A stretch of DNA of 64,000 nucleotides. It comes from Peromyscus leucopus. Its lineage: Eukaryota > Chordata > Mammalia > Rodentia > Cricetidae. Both the position numbers and the translations under genes were made by a program. This document shows positions 11,988 through 23,530 of this stretch, piece after piece (positions within the stretch are counted from its first letter, which is position 1; the number at the start of each line of letters is the position of its first letter). The stretch is from the NCBI RefSeq assembly GCF_004664715.2, contig NC_051067.1, positions 68,404,982 through 68,468,981 on the forward strand. Direction: 5' to 3'. A model generated the notes under the pieces. The model ran no database searches. It was not told the origin of the DNA and saw nothing but the letters and a program-made list of their open reading frames with translations.

Positions 11988-12089
11988 TTATTTCTTTATT
12001 TCTAACTCTTAAATTTGCAATCAATTTATTGGGTTCCAATGCTTTGTTTTCCTCCTCTTTGTTCCTCCTTTCTAGTTTTATGACCTATA

Positions 12090-12375
12090 CATCAACACCC
12101 CCCACCCCCACCCCACCCCCCACACCATACTCTCCACACCCCATCACTTACGCGCACATATAACACACCAATACACTCCCAACAATATCCCTGCACATGT
12201 GTAATTGTTACCTACATTAATAATATTTTCAAGATCCACCCTTTTCCTGAAAATGTCATAACTACATCTTTTTCTTCATTGCTGAATGATATTGTACTGT
12301 GTCTGTACCATAATTATTTCATTATCATGTACTGCTACATTTGTAGCTCCCTGGATGTACTCTACTTCATCATAC
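12090..12375 (-). mobile_element. LINE-1 ORF2 3' fragment with a C-rich tract
   Basis: 'tcataactacatctttttct', 'attgctgaatgatattgtac' and 'gtctgtaccataattatttc' are the reverse complement of the end of L1 ORF2 (NKMWYIQWNITQP-type region). A cytosine-rich tract (about 12097-12125) lies at its 3' side. Confidence 0.5.
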
Positions 12376-13439
12376 GTTGCCATGTGTGTCCCTTGCTTCT
12401 TCCATTCTTTACCTGCTTCCCCTTTGCCCACCCTTGCTTGTTCTTCAAATCTCCCCAGGGGGCAAATTCTTTGGTATGGGTAGCATGTGTCTCGTGACAG
12501 GCATGAGACATGTAAGTGACATAGTCTCTATTCTATGTGGCCTACCGGTTAAGAATAATTTTTATATGTTCAAATAGTTGAAAAAAAAATCAAAAGTAAA
12601 GTAACATTGCAGCACCTGAGAATTGTGTGAAAGTTGAGTATCAGTGACCTTGAATATGATTTGATTGAATGCAGCCACACCCATTGTTTATGCCTCATAG
12701 TTGTGACAGAGATCATAGTCTTATAAAGACTGAGATATTTACGTTCTGACCTTTTATAGACACATCATGCTGATCCCTCTCTAGGGCAATGCTTTCTAAT
12801 GAACAGTTCTGTGTTGACAGAAATGTTAAGAATTACACTTTTAATATAAGATCAACTGGCATCTTATAGTGATTTAAATTTAAATTTACATTAAAGTAAA
12901 ATGAAAAATGTTTTTTATTCACATTACTCATATATAGCTGATGGCTGTGCTATGTGTGGGGGTGCATTTAGAAATTGAGGGTTTTTTATGCTGGTAACTT
13001 CTATAGTTGCATAGCACCCTGAACGTAATTATCTGTGCATGATTGAATGTAATATATTATTTAATGACTTCCCATTCCTCCATTTTTTTTTCTGGCTTAC
13101 AGTGAATGTTTTGGAGACAGTGATTTTTATTTTATTTGAATTTGGGTTTTAGAACTTTTGTGGCACTTGCCAGAGGGCAAGACCTTAATGAGGTCTGCTT
13201 TAGCATGTCGTCAATCATCCTTATGCTTGAAGTCCACATCCACATGTTTACCAGTGATGAGTTAAAAACACTAAGAAAGTTTTCATTTGTTGAACACATA
13301 CAGACTTAGTTTTTTGTAATTATTTCTTAAACAGTACAGTACAACAACCATTTACATATCACTTAAATTGTATTAGATATATGTAATCTACAAATGATTT
13401 TGTTGGAGGATAGGTGTACGTTATCTCAAAACCATGTAA
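12376..13439. other. Unique sequence, nothing recognised
   Basis: No repeat hallmark or credible frame. Overlapping plus-strand frames around 12279-12577 lie partly in the L1 fragment and have no family resemblance. Confidence 0.4.
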
Positions 13440-14306
13440 TTTTATTTTTTATTAATAAAATAAAATATAATAAAACAAAAACTACCACATCAGAATTGGA
13501 CAAAACAAACAGAGGAAAAAGAGGTTGAGAGAAGGTACCAGAAACAGAGAGCCACTCATTTGCATATTCAGGATCCCATAAAAACATTAAGCTGGAAGCC
13601 ATAATATATATGTAAAGGACCTATAGCATAAAAAGACAAGAAAAATATACATAAATAAAATTAAATTAAAATAAAAGCACAACAAAAATAGTAAGATAAA
13701 TTTTTTTAAAAGGAGGAGTCCTGCCTCAACATTAAGAGACAAGGAACCCCTTAAGGTGTCATTGAGTTTGCTCTCTGTTGGCTGCCTACTGCTGATCATA
13801 CCGCCTACCCTTAAGAGTGGTTTGTTTTTCCAGTGAGACTCCCTTGGAGGAAACTACATTTTCGTCTGCAAGTGCTTATCAACTGGAGATAGTTTATGTC
13901 TTGTGGATGAATGGGACATGTGTAAACTTCTCCTTTCAGCTCTAAGACCCCAATCTGGTGCAGAACCATGCAGGCCCTGTGCATGCTGCCTCCATCTTTG
14001 TGAGCTCATATGAGCTTGCTCATGTTGATCAGAAGGTTTTGTTTTCTTGGTGTCATCCACCCTCTGAGGCTCTTACACTCTTTCCATCTCCTCTTCTGCA
14101 GTGTTCTCCAAGCCTTTACGGGAGGGATTTGATGGAGACATCCCCTTTAAGGTTGAATGTTCCAAGTTCTCTCACTCTATCCATAACGTCTACTGTGGGT
14201 CTCTGTATTTGTTCCCATCTGCTGTAGAAGGAAGCTTCTCTGATGATAGCTGAGCAAGGCGTTGATTTATGAGTATAGCAAAATGTCACAAGGAATGATT
14301 TTATTG

Positions 14307-14308
<2 letters not shown>

Positions 14309-14357
<49 letters not shown>
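14309..14357. repeat. (AC)n microsatellite
   Basis: Uninterrupted AC dinucleotides, about 24 units, lying within the L1 3' UTR and followed by a T run. Confidence 0.97.
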
Positions 14358-14358
<1 letters not shown>

Positions 14359-15199
14359 TTTTTTTTTTAAAGAATGGTAGTATTTGGTATAACCCTAGGT
14401 CCCTGGGCTGTCTAGTATCAGGTTCTTGGTAACCCAAGCTGTGTCCAGTATGGGTTCTATCTCGTGGAGTGGGCCTTAATCAAATCAGTTATTGTTTGCT
14501 TACTCCCACAAGCTTTGTGCCACCATTGCACTAGCATATCTTCCAGATAGGTCACTATGGTATATCAAAGGCTTTGAGGCTGGGTTGGTGTTTACATTTC
14601 TCCTTTGGTAGCATGCAGAGTACCTTCCTGTACCAAATGCTAGAATGTAGGAGTGAAGAATCAATGCAGGCATCAGCTTAACTTCTCCAAGTTCAGTGAG
14701 TTGTGTAGGTGTCTTCAGCAATGGGGCCTTGCTATCAGTTTGTGGAGAATAACCTATAGTCTTGGCAACAGCTTGGCTTGTTTAGAGATTCCCATAGGAC
14801 CCCATTGGCCAACAACTCAATAAGATGTAACCCAGTGCTTCTGGTACTGCAAGCTTCATTTGGTGACAAGAGATGTCCAGTTGGGACTCTGTTTCCCCCA
14901 TTATTTAGCACTCTCATTTAGATCCTGTTCATATATGTATATACTTTAGGAAACTTCTATTGTGTTAGATTTCCATACTACCACTCAAATGGCCCAAAAT
15001 TGCCTGAAAATTTTATGGTTTTATTTTTAATTGTTGAATAATGCTATATTGTATAAACTTACATTAAAAATCCATTCTTCTTCTGTTGAAGGACATCTAG
15101 GTTGTTTCCAATTTCTGGATATTATGAATAGAGCAGCAATGAACATGGTTGAACAAGTGTCTCTCTGGTAGGATGAAGCAATCTTTGGGTATATGCCCA

Positions 15200-15569
15200 T
15201 CTAAGGATTTCTATTGCTGTGAAGAGACACCATTACCATGGCAACTTTTATAAAGGAAAAAATTTGATTGGGGTGGATTGCAGTTTCAGAGATTTAGTCC
15301 ATTATCATCATATCATGGTGGAATTCAGCAGCATGCAGACAGATATGGTGCTGGAGAAATATCTGAGAGTTCTACATTGACCTGCAGGCAAAAGGAAGTG
15401 AATTATGTCACTAGGCATGGCTTAAGTATAGAAGACCTCAAAGTCCACCCCCACTGTGACACATATCCTTTAACTAGACCATACCTACCCCAACAAAGCC
15501 ACCTAATAGTACTCCTAATAGTACCACTCCTATGAGCTTATGGGTGCCAATTACATTCAAACTACCATA
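15200..15569 (-). mobile_element. Rodent MaLR LTR inserted in LINE-1
   Basis: Plus strand begins 'tctaaggatttctattgctg' and ends 'cattcaaactaccata', the reverse of an LTR whose sense start is TGGTAGTTTGAATG. The flanking direct repeat atgccca occurs at 15193-15199 and 15570-15576. Removing the LTR and one copy rejoins the L1 reading 'gggtatatgcccaagagtgg'. The insertion is therefore later than the L1. The same LTR family is at 50266-50604 (plus) and 61867-62218 (minus). Confidence 0.85.
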
Positions 15570-17835
15570 ATGCCCAAGAGTGGTATAGCTGGATTTTGAG
15601 GTAGACTGATTCCCATCTTCCTGAGGAGCTGCCACACAGATTTCCATAGTGGCTGTTCAAATGTATACTCCTACCAGTAAGGGATGAGTGTTCTTTTTGC
15701 TCCACATTCTTACTAGCATGAGCTGTCACTTGTTTATTGATAAGCCATTCTGTTGGGTGTAGATCTCAAAGTAGTTTTGATTTCCATATCCCTCATGATC
15801 AAGGATGTTGAATATTTTTAAGGGTTTCTCAACCATTTGATAATCTTCTTTTGAGAATTCTCTGTTTAGATCCATACCCCATGTTTTAATTGGGTTATAT
15901 GGGGGGTTGATATCAAGTTTTGAGTTCTTTATATTTATATTTATATATTTTTGCATATTAGCCCTTTAAAAGATGTATAGCTGATAAAAATCTTTTCTCA
16001 TTCTATAGGCTACTGCTTTTTCTGAATGACAATATCCTTTGCCATGCAGAAGCTTTTCGATTTCATTAAGTCCCATTATTACTTGTTGAACTTAGTGCCT
16101 ATGCTAATAGTGTTCTGTTCAGAAAGTCTTCTCTTATGCCAATGGATTAAACTATCCACCGCTTTCTCTTCTATGAGGTTCAGTCCATCTGATTTTGTGG
16201 TCTTTTATCCATTTGGAGTTGAGTTTTGTGCAGGATGATAAGTATAGATCTATTTTTATTCTTTTACATGCAGCCCATCCAATTTGAACAACACCATTTG
16301 CTGAAAATACTCTTTATTTCTGGCTTCTTTATTAAAAAACAGATATCCATATGTGTATGGATTTATTTCTGGGTCTTCAATTTGATTTCCTTGATCAATG
16401 TTCTATTAATACCAGGCTGTTTTTATTACTGTACCTCTGCAGTATAACTTGAAATCAGGGATGGTGATATCTCCAGTAGTTATTTTATTATACAGGATTG
16501 TTTTAGCTATCCTGTTTTGTTGTTGTTGTTTTCATATGAAGTTGAAGATTGTCCTTTCAATATTTGTAAAGAATTGTTGGATGGGGATTGTGTTGAATCT
16601 GTAGATTGCTTTTGGTAGGATGGTCTTTTTTAGTATATTAATTTTACTGATCTATGAGCCTGGGAGATCTTTACATTTTCTGATATCTTCTTCAATTTAT
16701 TTCTTCAATATGGTAGAGGTTTTTTTTTTATCATACAAGTACTTCATTTGTTTGGTTAGAGTTATGCTCAAATAATTTATGTTATTTGAGGCTATTGTGA
16801 AAGGTATTGTTTTCCAGATTTCTTTCTCAGTCTATTTGTCACTTGTATACAGGATGGCTACTGATTTTTCTGAGTTAAATTTTGTATTCAGCTACTTTGC
16901 TGAAAGTGTTTATCAACTGTAGGAGTTTCCTGGTGGGTTTTTTTTTTGGCTCCCTTATGCATACTATCACATTGCCTATCAATAATGGTACTTAGCTTTC
17001 TTTCTTTCTTTCCAATTTGTATCCCCTGATCTCATTAAGTTGTCTTATTGCTGTAGCTAAGACTTTAAATATTATATTACAAAGATATGGAGAGTGGAAA
17101 ACCTTGTCTTATTCCTTGTTTTAGTGAAATTGCCTTGAGTTCTCTCCATTTAAGTTGATGTCTGTGAGAATGCTATAAACACATTTTATTATGTTTAGGT
17201 ATACCCCTTGCATCCCTAATCTCTCCAGGTCTTTTATTATGAAAGGGTGTTGGATTTTGTTAAAGGCATTTTCTGCATCTAAAAGATAATCATGTGGGTT
17301 TTTTTATTTCAGTTTGTTTAGATGATGGATTACATTTATCAATGTATACATATTGACTGTCCCTGAATCCCTGAGATGAAGCCTACATGATCACAGGGTG
17401 GTGGTGGTGGTGGTGATATTTTTTGATGTGTTCTTGTATTTGCAATGAGTATGGCAAGTATTTTATTGAAAAATTTTACCTCCATGTTCATAAAGAAAAT
17501 TGGTCTGTAATTTTCTTTCTTCGATGGGTTGTTATACGGTTTGGGTATCAGATAACTCTGGTCTCGCTATACAAATTGGACAATGTTCCCTCTGTTTATA
17601 TTTGTGGAATAATTTGAGAAGTATTGGAATTAACTCTTCTTTAAAAATCTGGTAGAATTCTAGGCTAAAACCATCTGACTCTGGGCTTTTTTTTGGTTTG
17701 TAGACTGTTAACTACTACTTCTATTTCACTAGTGATTATAAGTCTGTTTAAATTGCTTGTCTAAGTTTGATTTAACTTTGGTAAGTAGAATATATTGAGA
17801 AAATCATCCCTTTCTTTTAGATCTGATAGGAACTG

Positions 17836-18117
17836 GAAGGGAGGAAGAAGGGTAAAAATCTACAGTAATACTACCTGTTTCCCTGGCCAGAGTGGCTTTT
17901 GGGTTCCAAAGGAATGTCTGCTGGAGTTGAGGACTCGGACAAAGTAGTGAGTAGGATTGGGGTGGGGTAGGGTGGGGTGAGGTTTGAGGGGTTGACCTGT
18001 GTGTTTCACAAATTTTCTGCTCTAATAACTAGAGATACTATGCATATAAATCCCAATGTTCTAACTTTTATTGTTGGAAAAAATGATATAATTAAAATGA
18101 AGTGTTATGTTCACAGA
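17836..18117. other. G-rich sequence next to the LINE-1, unassigned
   Basis: Contains 'ggattggggtggggtagggt', a run of GGGG blocks between about 17953 and 17990. It may be an upstream part of the adjoining minus-strand L1, but I cannot confirm that. Confidence 0.35.
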
Positions 18118-18529
18118 CTATGGTGGATAATCTTGGTTATCAACTTTATATATACCTGGGAAGAAGGAACTTTAATTGAAGGAATTTCTTTCCCCTACAT
18201 TGGTCTGTGGGCAGCCATTGGATACATTTTCTTGATTTTTAATTGTTGTAGTGGTCCCAGCCCACTGTGAGTGGTACCATCCCTAGGCAGATGATCCTGG
18301 ACTGTATAAGAAAAGTAGCTGAATGTAAGCTTGGAGGCAGGCCAGTAAATAGCCTTTCTCCTTGGTCTCTGCTTTAGTTTCTGCCACCAGGTTCCTGCCT
18401 TGAGCTCCTGCCCTGGCTTCCTTGGAGGTATATTGGGACCTAGAAGTTTAATATGAAATAGACCCTTCCTTCCACAAGTTGCTTTTGGCCATCAGGTTTA
18501 TCATACCAACAGTAAACAAAACTAGGACA
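18118..18529 (+). mobile_element. Rodent MaLR-type LTR
   Basis: Sense order: 'gataatcttggttatcaact', 'cattggtctgtgggcagcc', 'tcccagcccactgtgagtgg', 'gactgtataagaaaagtagc', 'aggttcctgccttgagctcc', 'aagttgcttttggccatcag', ending 'aaaactaggaca'. The terminal ACTAGGACA is the expected MaLR 3' end. A B1-free, diverged member of the family also seen at 6537 and 60098. Confidence 0.7.
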
Positions 18530-18906
18530 CAGATCTAATGAAGAGGTTAGTATAAAGCATCATATACATCATATAATAGTGGATGCTAGATCTGCATTGC
18601 TTTGAAGTCGTGTAGATAAAGGCTAACCTGCTATATATTCTCTCTCTTGTATTTACATCTTATGAACCTAAAAACACTTAATAGATACCTTTAAAAATAG
18701 TTTTAAAAAGCCCAGGAGAGTCAGAGTTATGGTTTTCAGTACCAAAACATCCTGATCTCTAGGATTTTGTTGCCATGGACATGACAAAATGGAATTATAA
18801 TTATGGTTACAAAGAATGCCAAACAGCCATCTTTCATATGTCACTATTTTGGGTTGTTTGGACTAACTAAGCTGATCTCATTTAGGCTTCCAAGTAATAG
18901 AAAAAC
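18530..18906. other. Short unique spacer
   Basis: No feature recognised between the MaLR LTR and the next solo LTR. Confidence 0.4.
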
Positions 18907-19269
18907 TGCTGTGGGATGTTCTGTATGGCAAATGTGTTAATAAATAAAACACTGATTGGCCAGTAGCCAGACAGGAAGTATAGGCAGGACTAACAGAGAG
19001 GAGAATTGAGGGAACAGGAAGGGAAGGGAGAGACTGCCTGCAGCTGCTGCCAGGACAAGCAAGATATAAGGTACCAGTAAGCCATGAGCCACGTGGCAAA
19101 GTATAGATTAATAGAAATGGGCTGAATATAAGAGTAAGAGCTAGACAATGATAGGCCTGAACTAATGGCCAAGCAGTTTAAATAATATAAGCATCTGCAT
19201 GTTTATTTTATAAGTGGGCTAAGGGACTGCCAGGGTTTGGCGGGACTCAGAAAGAAAACTCCAGCTACA
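18907..19269 (+). mobile_element. Solo LTR, ERVK-like, RMER17-type
   Basis: Starts TGCTGTGGGATGTTCTG and ends CTCCAGCTACA. It contains 'taataaataaaacactgatt', 'ggccagtagccagacaggaa' and 'ccacgtggcaaagtatagat'. The same family occurs at 41199-41495 (minus, with internal sequence) and 44590-44940 (plus). A TSD was not found, so the boundaries are approximate to a few bases. The family name is from memory. Confidence 0.8.
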
Positions 19270-20123
19270 AATGTCAGATGTCAGAAGGATGCAAGCAAGA
19301 TGTGACCCACAGATGCTTTCATTGAAGATGGAGTAAAATATTCTGAGCCAAACAATGAGATGGCCTCTAACATCTGAATGGTCAATATAGAAATCCTTCA
19401 GATAGAAAATTAGTCTAACCCAACACCTTGACATTAGCCTGAAATAGAAGTGACATACATCTGACCTATGGAAGTATAAAGTACTGAATTTATGCTGTCT
19501 CAAGGAACCAAAAAAATAACGTGAGCAAGACTTCATGCTATGCATGGTTATTTTCAGTGTTATATCTGGTTCCTACAATTGTGCAGGGGAATTTTTCATT
19601 TCATTAAATTGTCATTATTACTAGATACTTCCTAAAGGTCAGCATCTCTAGTTTTACATGAAGATTTGAATTATTCCAGGGGATTTTTAGAATAGAACAG
19701 ATTTTAAGCAAAGTGAATGCTTCTTTGATGCAAAATGTCAGCAATCCAAGATAAATGAAAAGGATATGTATTTAGAGTGAAGAAAATAATCCCAGGCTTT
19801 CTTGAAATCTTGCTCCATGGGTGGTCATGTGTTGCACACCTTATTGGTTAACTTCCAAGGTGTTTAAGCAACACAACTTCATTTACTTATATGGTATGGA
19901 AGGACTCTTACTTAGTTATAATTATTCTTTGTTGTTAGTGTAGAACAACACTAACACTTAGCTGAATTAACAACATTGATTTCCTAACTCAAAAGTGGTA
20001 AGTGTCAATCAATGGCTGCTGGGAGAATGAGTTTTCAAGGATGAGCTCCTGATAGGTTTTCCAATCCCAAGTGCTCATCCCCAAACACATGCACATACAA
20101 AGACGACTAAATGGAGTCAGTAG

Positions 20124-20125
<2 letters not shown>
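19270..20125. other. Unique sequence, nothing recognised
   Basis: A 108-codon minus frame at 19219-19545 starts inside the LTR end, has no known relatives, and is treated as chance. Confidence 0.4.

Positions 20126-20173
<48 letters not shown>
20126..20173. repeat. (GT)n microsatellite
   Basis: Uninterrupted GT, about 24 units. Confidence 0.97.
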
Positions 20174-20177
<4 letters not shown>

Positions 20178-20891
20178 CAATAATTATTACAGTCTCAAAG
20201 ATCATGAATTTGAGAGGAAGTGGTGGGGCAAGAGGGAGTGATGGAAATGATGTAAAATACAGTACTGACATATGGAATGCTCAACAAAAATAAACTTTAA
20301 TTTAAAAATGTGATGACTTCTTAATCAGAATGTGTTCAACAAAGATGCTTTCGAATTAAGTTCTCCTAAATGATGCATTTCCAGGTGAAGGTCAGTGACC
20401 AATTCTGGGATCAGGGAAATAGTATTTATACCTGAAATGTAGCAGGGTGGAGCCTCTTCAGGGCTTCAACAAGATTCTGATGTGGTTCTTTTCTCTGTGC
20501 CATTAGTAGTAACACATTTAATAGCATCAAGAATGCAGTAAGACAGGGATCTACTTTTAGGCTCACTGTGTTTGCATTTATCTTATTTCCACTTTCTAAA
20601 GGGCCTAGAATTCCAAAGTGTTTTTGCAAGTCAGATAACTTTTCACCCAAGTATTTATCATCCACAGCATAATGTCCTTTTAGCAAATGAGTGGAACAGA
20701 GAGAAAATATATTTTGTTGCAGTAATTTCCTATAGCTATGTTCTAATTTGAAGATGTTCTTTATATTATATGAGTAACATTGAGGAAAAAATTAATTGCT
20801 GAGATTATGTACGTCTAGAGTGCAAAATCTACCATAGCATCTATATTAAATCTACTCTCTCCCTTGACACAAATATTATAAATGTGCTACA
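20174..20891. other. Unique sequence with one 86-codon minus frame
   Basis: The frame at 20426-20686 (minus) is open from a methionine, but shows no recognised domain. No poly(A), splice or TSD context was found, so it is not called as a gene. Confidence 0.35.
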
Positions 20892-21467
20892 TGTAGCATG
20901 AATTTCTGAAGGCCTTTAATAAAAAACCCAGAACCAGATATTGAGGTAAATGCTAAAAGAGCAGAGGGACAATGGAACAAGCCACTGCCATGTCTCACCT
21001 CTCCAATTCCACAAATCTCTGTTTGAATGTCTCTGAGTTCTCAGCCAAAAGGGGTCCTCTCAGCTGAAAGGCTTCAGCCCAAAGAGCATAGTCAAAAGGC
21101 CTCTAGCCAAAAGGGCTTCCTCAGTTGAAAAGTCTTTAGTTCCTGTCTCCTCAGGCCTTATATATCTCTCCCTGCCCAGCCATATTACTTCCTTCTTAGT
21201 TCTAGGGTTAAAGGTGTGCATTCCCAAGTAGTTGGGATTAAAGGTGTGTGCCAACCCAGCCTGGCTCTGTTTCTCTCCTAGACAGAGTTAATATCATGTA
21301 GCCCAGTGTGGCCTTGAACTCACAGAGATCCAGACAGATCTCTGCCTCCCGAGTGCTAGGATTAAAGGTGTATGCCACCACTGCCTGGCTTCTATGTTTG
21401 ATTTAGTGGCTTGTTCTGTCCTCTGATCTTCAGGCAAGCTTTATTTGACACACAATATATCACCACA
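20892..21467 (-). mobile_element. Solo LTR, ERVK-like, carrying B1-derived segments
   Basis: Read on the minus strand it begins TGTGGTGATATATTG and ends ATTCATGCTACA. Near-duplicate 6-bp TSDs flank it: gctaca (20886-20891) and gctata (21468-21473). Inside, 'gattaaaggtgtatgccacc' and related phrases on the plus strand are reverse B1 sequence, in two or three partial blocks, so in LTR-sense orientation the B1 is sense. A TATA-like 'atatataaggcc' lies mid-LTR on the minus strand. The same family is at 30682-31129 and 43209-43716. Confidence 0.85.
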
Positions 21468-21934
21468 GCTATACACCTTCTAGAAAAGTTCTTTTATTTC
21501 TACACATGTTGGACACAGTTTTAATGTAGTGTGATCATTCTGTAATCATTTCCCTGTGATGTGCTTTTATGACAATGAAAGATTAAATATGCTTCATGTT
21601 ACCACACCTTGATTTTCTATTACCAGCTTAATTCTGTGCAATAATTTGTATTTTGTATTCCACACATGAGGGGATCAGCTTTTCTAGGGCACCCCCTCTT
21701 GCTGTGACTTGCTGCCTTACCCGACCCATGGCCTAAAGTCAAAGGTCTCATCACCTCAGTAACCAACTAGGACCTTGTCACTGTGGGTCAAAACAAGCTT
21801 TTCCTTTTATTTACCTGCTTCATCTCAGACATTTGTTGTAGCATTAGACAGTAAACTAACACACAGTATGTAACGAAATACCTCTAAATTTGATGACTTT
21901 AAATGATAACGACTTACTTTTTATTTTAAAGATA
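21468..21934. other. Unique spacer
   Basis: No repeat recognised between the LTR and the B2. Confidence 0.4.
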
Positions 21935-22147
21935 TTTTAATTATTATTTTATGTATACTGAGGTTTTGTCTGCATGTATGTCTTGCACTGACTACATTTG
22001 TGCCTGGTATGTATGGAGGCCAGAAGAGAGCATCAGATTCCCCCAGAACAAGAGTTACAGACAGATGTAAGACACCATGTGGGTGTTTAGAATCAAACCT
22101 GGGTTTTCTGGAAGAGTAGCCAGCACTCTTAACATCTCTCCAGCCCT
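21935..22147 (-). mobile_element. B2 SINE, reverse
   Basis: Plus strand shows the A/T tail complement, 'ggaggccagaagagagcatc', 'caccatgtgggtgtttagaa' and 'cttaacatctctccagccct', the reverse complement of a B2. It is moderately diverged. Confidence 0.85.
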
Positions 22148-22506
22148 CATTCCTTATTTCTTATGAGTGGATAGTCAGTTGGAGATTCTTTGGATAGTTT
22201 GCTCATTTGTTTATTTTTTTAATATGTATCTATTGGCATGTTGGTAACAAGATGGCAGACCTATGATCCCACAGCTGGAAAACTTGGCTATGTCTCTTTC
22301 ACATCTCCTGTGCACAGTGTTATAAAGGCATGTTGCAATGATTCAGGAAGGGCTCCAGGGGTTCATATAGATATATACAAGAAGTTCATCAAGCTTGTAT
22401 GACCGTAAAATTTACTACAGTACTATCATATCACTAGGTCAAGCCCAGACCAGCAGGAACATATAGGAATAAAGTGTGTTAATAATGGAAATGTGAAAAA
22501 GGGGTC
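22148..22506. other. Unique spacer
   Basis: Nothing recognised. Confidence 0.4.
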
Positions 22507-22774
22507 TGTAGTGGATACCTGTTCCACCTATGATCTTGAGGTACCAGCCCCTAGGGCGTGGCCTTGGGGCTAGCTTAAGACCTGAGGGGCACATATTCCT
22601 CAGTCTCTTTTCTCCCTCTTGGGCTTGGATGGTGCAGATTGATTCAGGCAGCCTGAGCAGTGTGGGGCAGAACATCAGCCTTCCAGGACTCTGCATGACT
22701 TTGCTTTATCTGTTTAGTGGGTTGTTCTCCTCAAAATAATTTCTAAATAAATAAATCCTTTATCAGTATCTGCA
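22507..22774 (+). mobile_element. LTR-like element, family uncertain
   Basis: Runs from TGTAGTGGATACCTG to AGTATCTGCA, with 'cccctagggcgtggccttgg', 'ggggctagcttaagacctga' and a late 'aataaataaatccttta' polyadenylation-type stretch. The TG...CA ends and the signal order suggest a short rodent LTR. No TSD was found. Confidence 0.5.
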
Positions 22775-23333
22775 ATAGCAGTCATCAATACAGTTTATCA
22801 TAGTGGCATGTTATTGATTCCATGTAGCATAATCCAGTAGTGTCATACCCAACTTGATTAATTCAGAAACCCTGGTTAGACATTTAGGGTACCACTAGCT
22901 TCTACTGAGGCAGACACTACTTCAAAAAGCATCTGGTAGCATGAAACTTATGTTCATGTTTAATTTTGGAATAGTAATGCATTTTTAAAAAAATCTGGTA
23001 TTTTTTTTTCATTGAAAGAAAAATAAAGTGTGAAATATAGTCTTTCTTTTTTTTCTCCCAAAATGTGACAAGAAAGCTGTCCCCTCAAACTCACTCACTG
23101 CTCTCTGTCTTTGGAACTAATACTTTATGCCCCACAGTTAAGGGTTTGTCTTGTTGTGAAGGGCAAAGGGCAAAGGGCAAAGGGCAAAAGGCATGCTTCT
23201 GTTACTTCTTATCTAACCCTTTTAGTGATTTGAAGTAGGTCCAGTAAGAAGGGGTTAAGGAGCTACTGATCTATAATTTTAGGTGAATGTTTTTGTGTGA
23301 TGTTTTTGTTTTCTCTATTCACCTAGAATCTTA
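22775..23333. other. Unique sequence with a short heptamer repeat
   Basis: Only the GGGCAAA repeat listed separately stands out. Confidence 0.4.
23161..23188. repeat. (GGGCAAA)4 tandem repeat
   Basis: Four perfect head-to-tail copies of the 7-bp unit gggcaaa, with a degenerate continuation (aggc). Confidence 0.95.
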
Positions 23334-23530
23334 GGGGGATGGAGAGACATAGCCCCGAGGCACCTTGAGAGGATGAAGATTCAAATCCTAACACCCACAT
23401 GGCAGCTCACAATCTTCTATAACCCAAGTCTCAGGGGATCTGATACCTTCTTCTGGCCTCTGTGGGCACTGCATGCATGTGGTGCACAGACATACATGTA
23501 GACAAATCCCCATACACATAGAATAAATGG
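23334..23530 (+). mobile_element. B2/B3-type SINE, old
   Basis: 'ggatggagagacatagcccc', 'catggcagctcacaatcttc', 'gatctgataccttcttctgg' and 'acatagaataaatgg' follow a B2-type element with an A-rich end. It is strongly diverged. Confidence 0.65.

Larger units (their letters stand above)
13440..17835 (-). mobile_element. Old rodent LINE-1: 3' UTR plus reverse-transcriptase part of ORF2
   Basis: From low to high coordinate this is the 3' end to upstream of a minus-strand L1. The 3' UTR (13440-about 14930) has the typical 'acatcagaattggacaaaac', 'ggaagccataatatatatg' and 'cagcttaacttctccaagtt' phrases. The ORF2 carboxy-terminal and RT region follows (about 15010-17835). On the minus strand the RT part encodes recognisable L1 protein phrases, but many stops and frameshifts break it. 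It is interrupted at 15200-15569 by a MaLR LTR and at 14309-14357 by an AC microsatellite. The 5' half of the element (ORF1, endonuclease) is not seen. Sequence 17836-17990 ('cctggccagagtggcttttg') may be a further upstream piece. Confidence 0.88.

Noticed and set aside
12097..12125. C-rich tract considered as an i-motif or promoter element
   Set aside because: A low-complexity tract next to an L1 fragment, with no other promoter feature.
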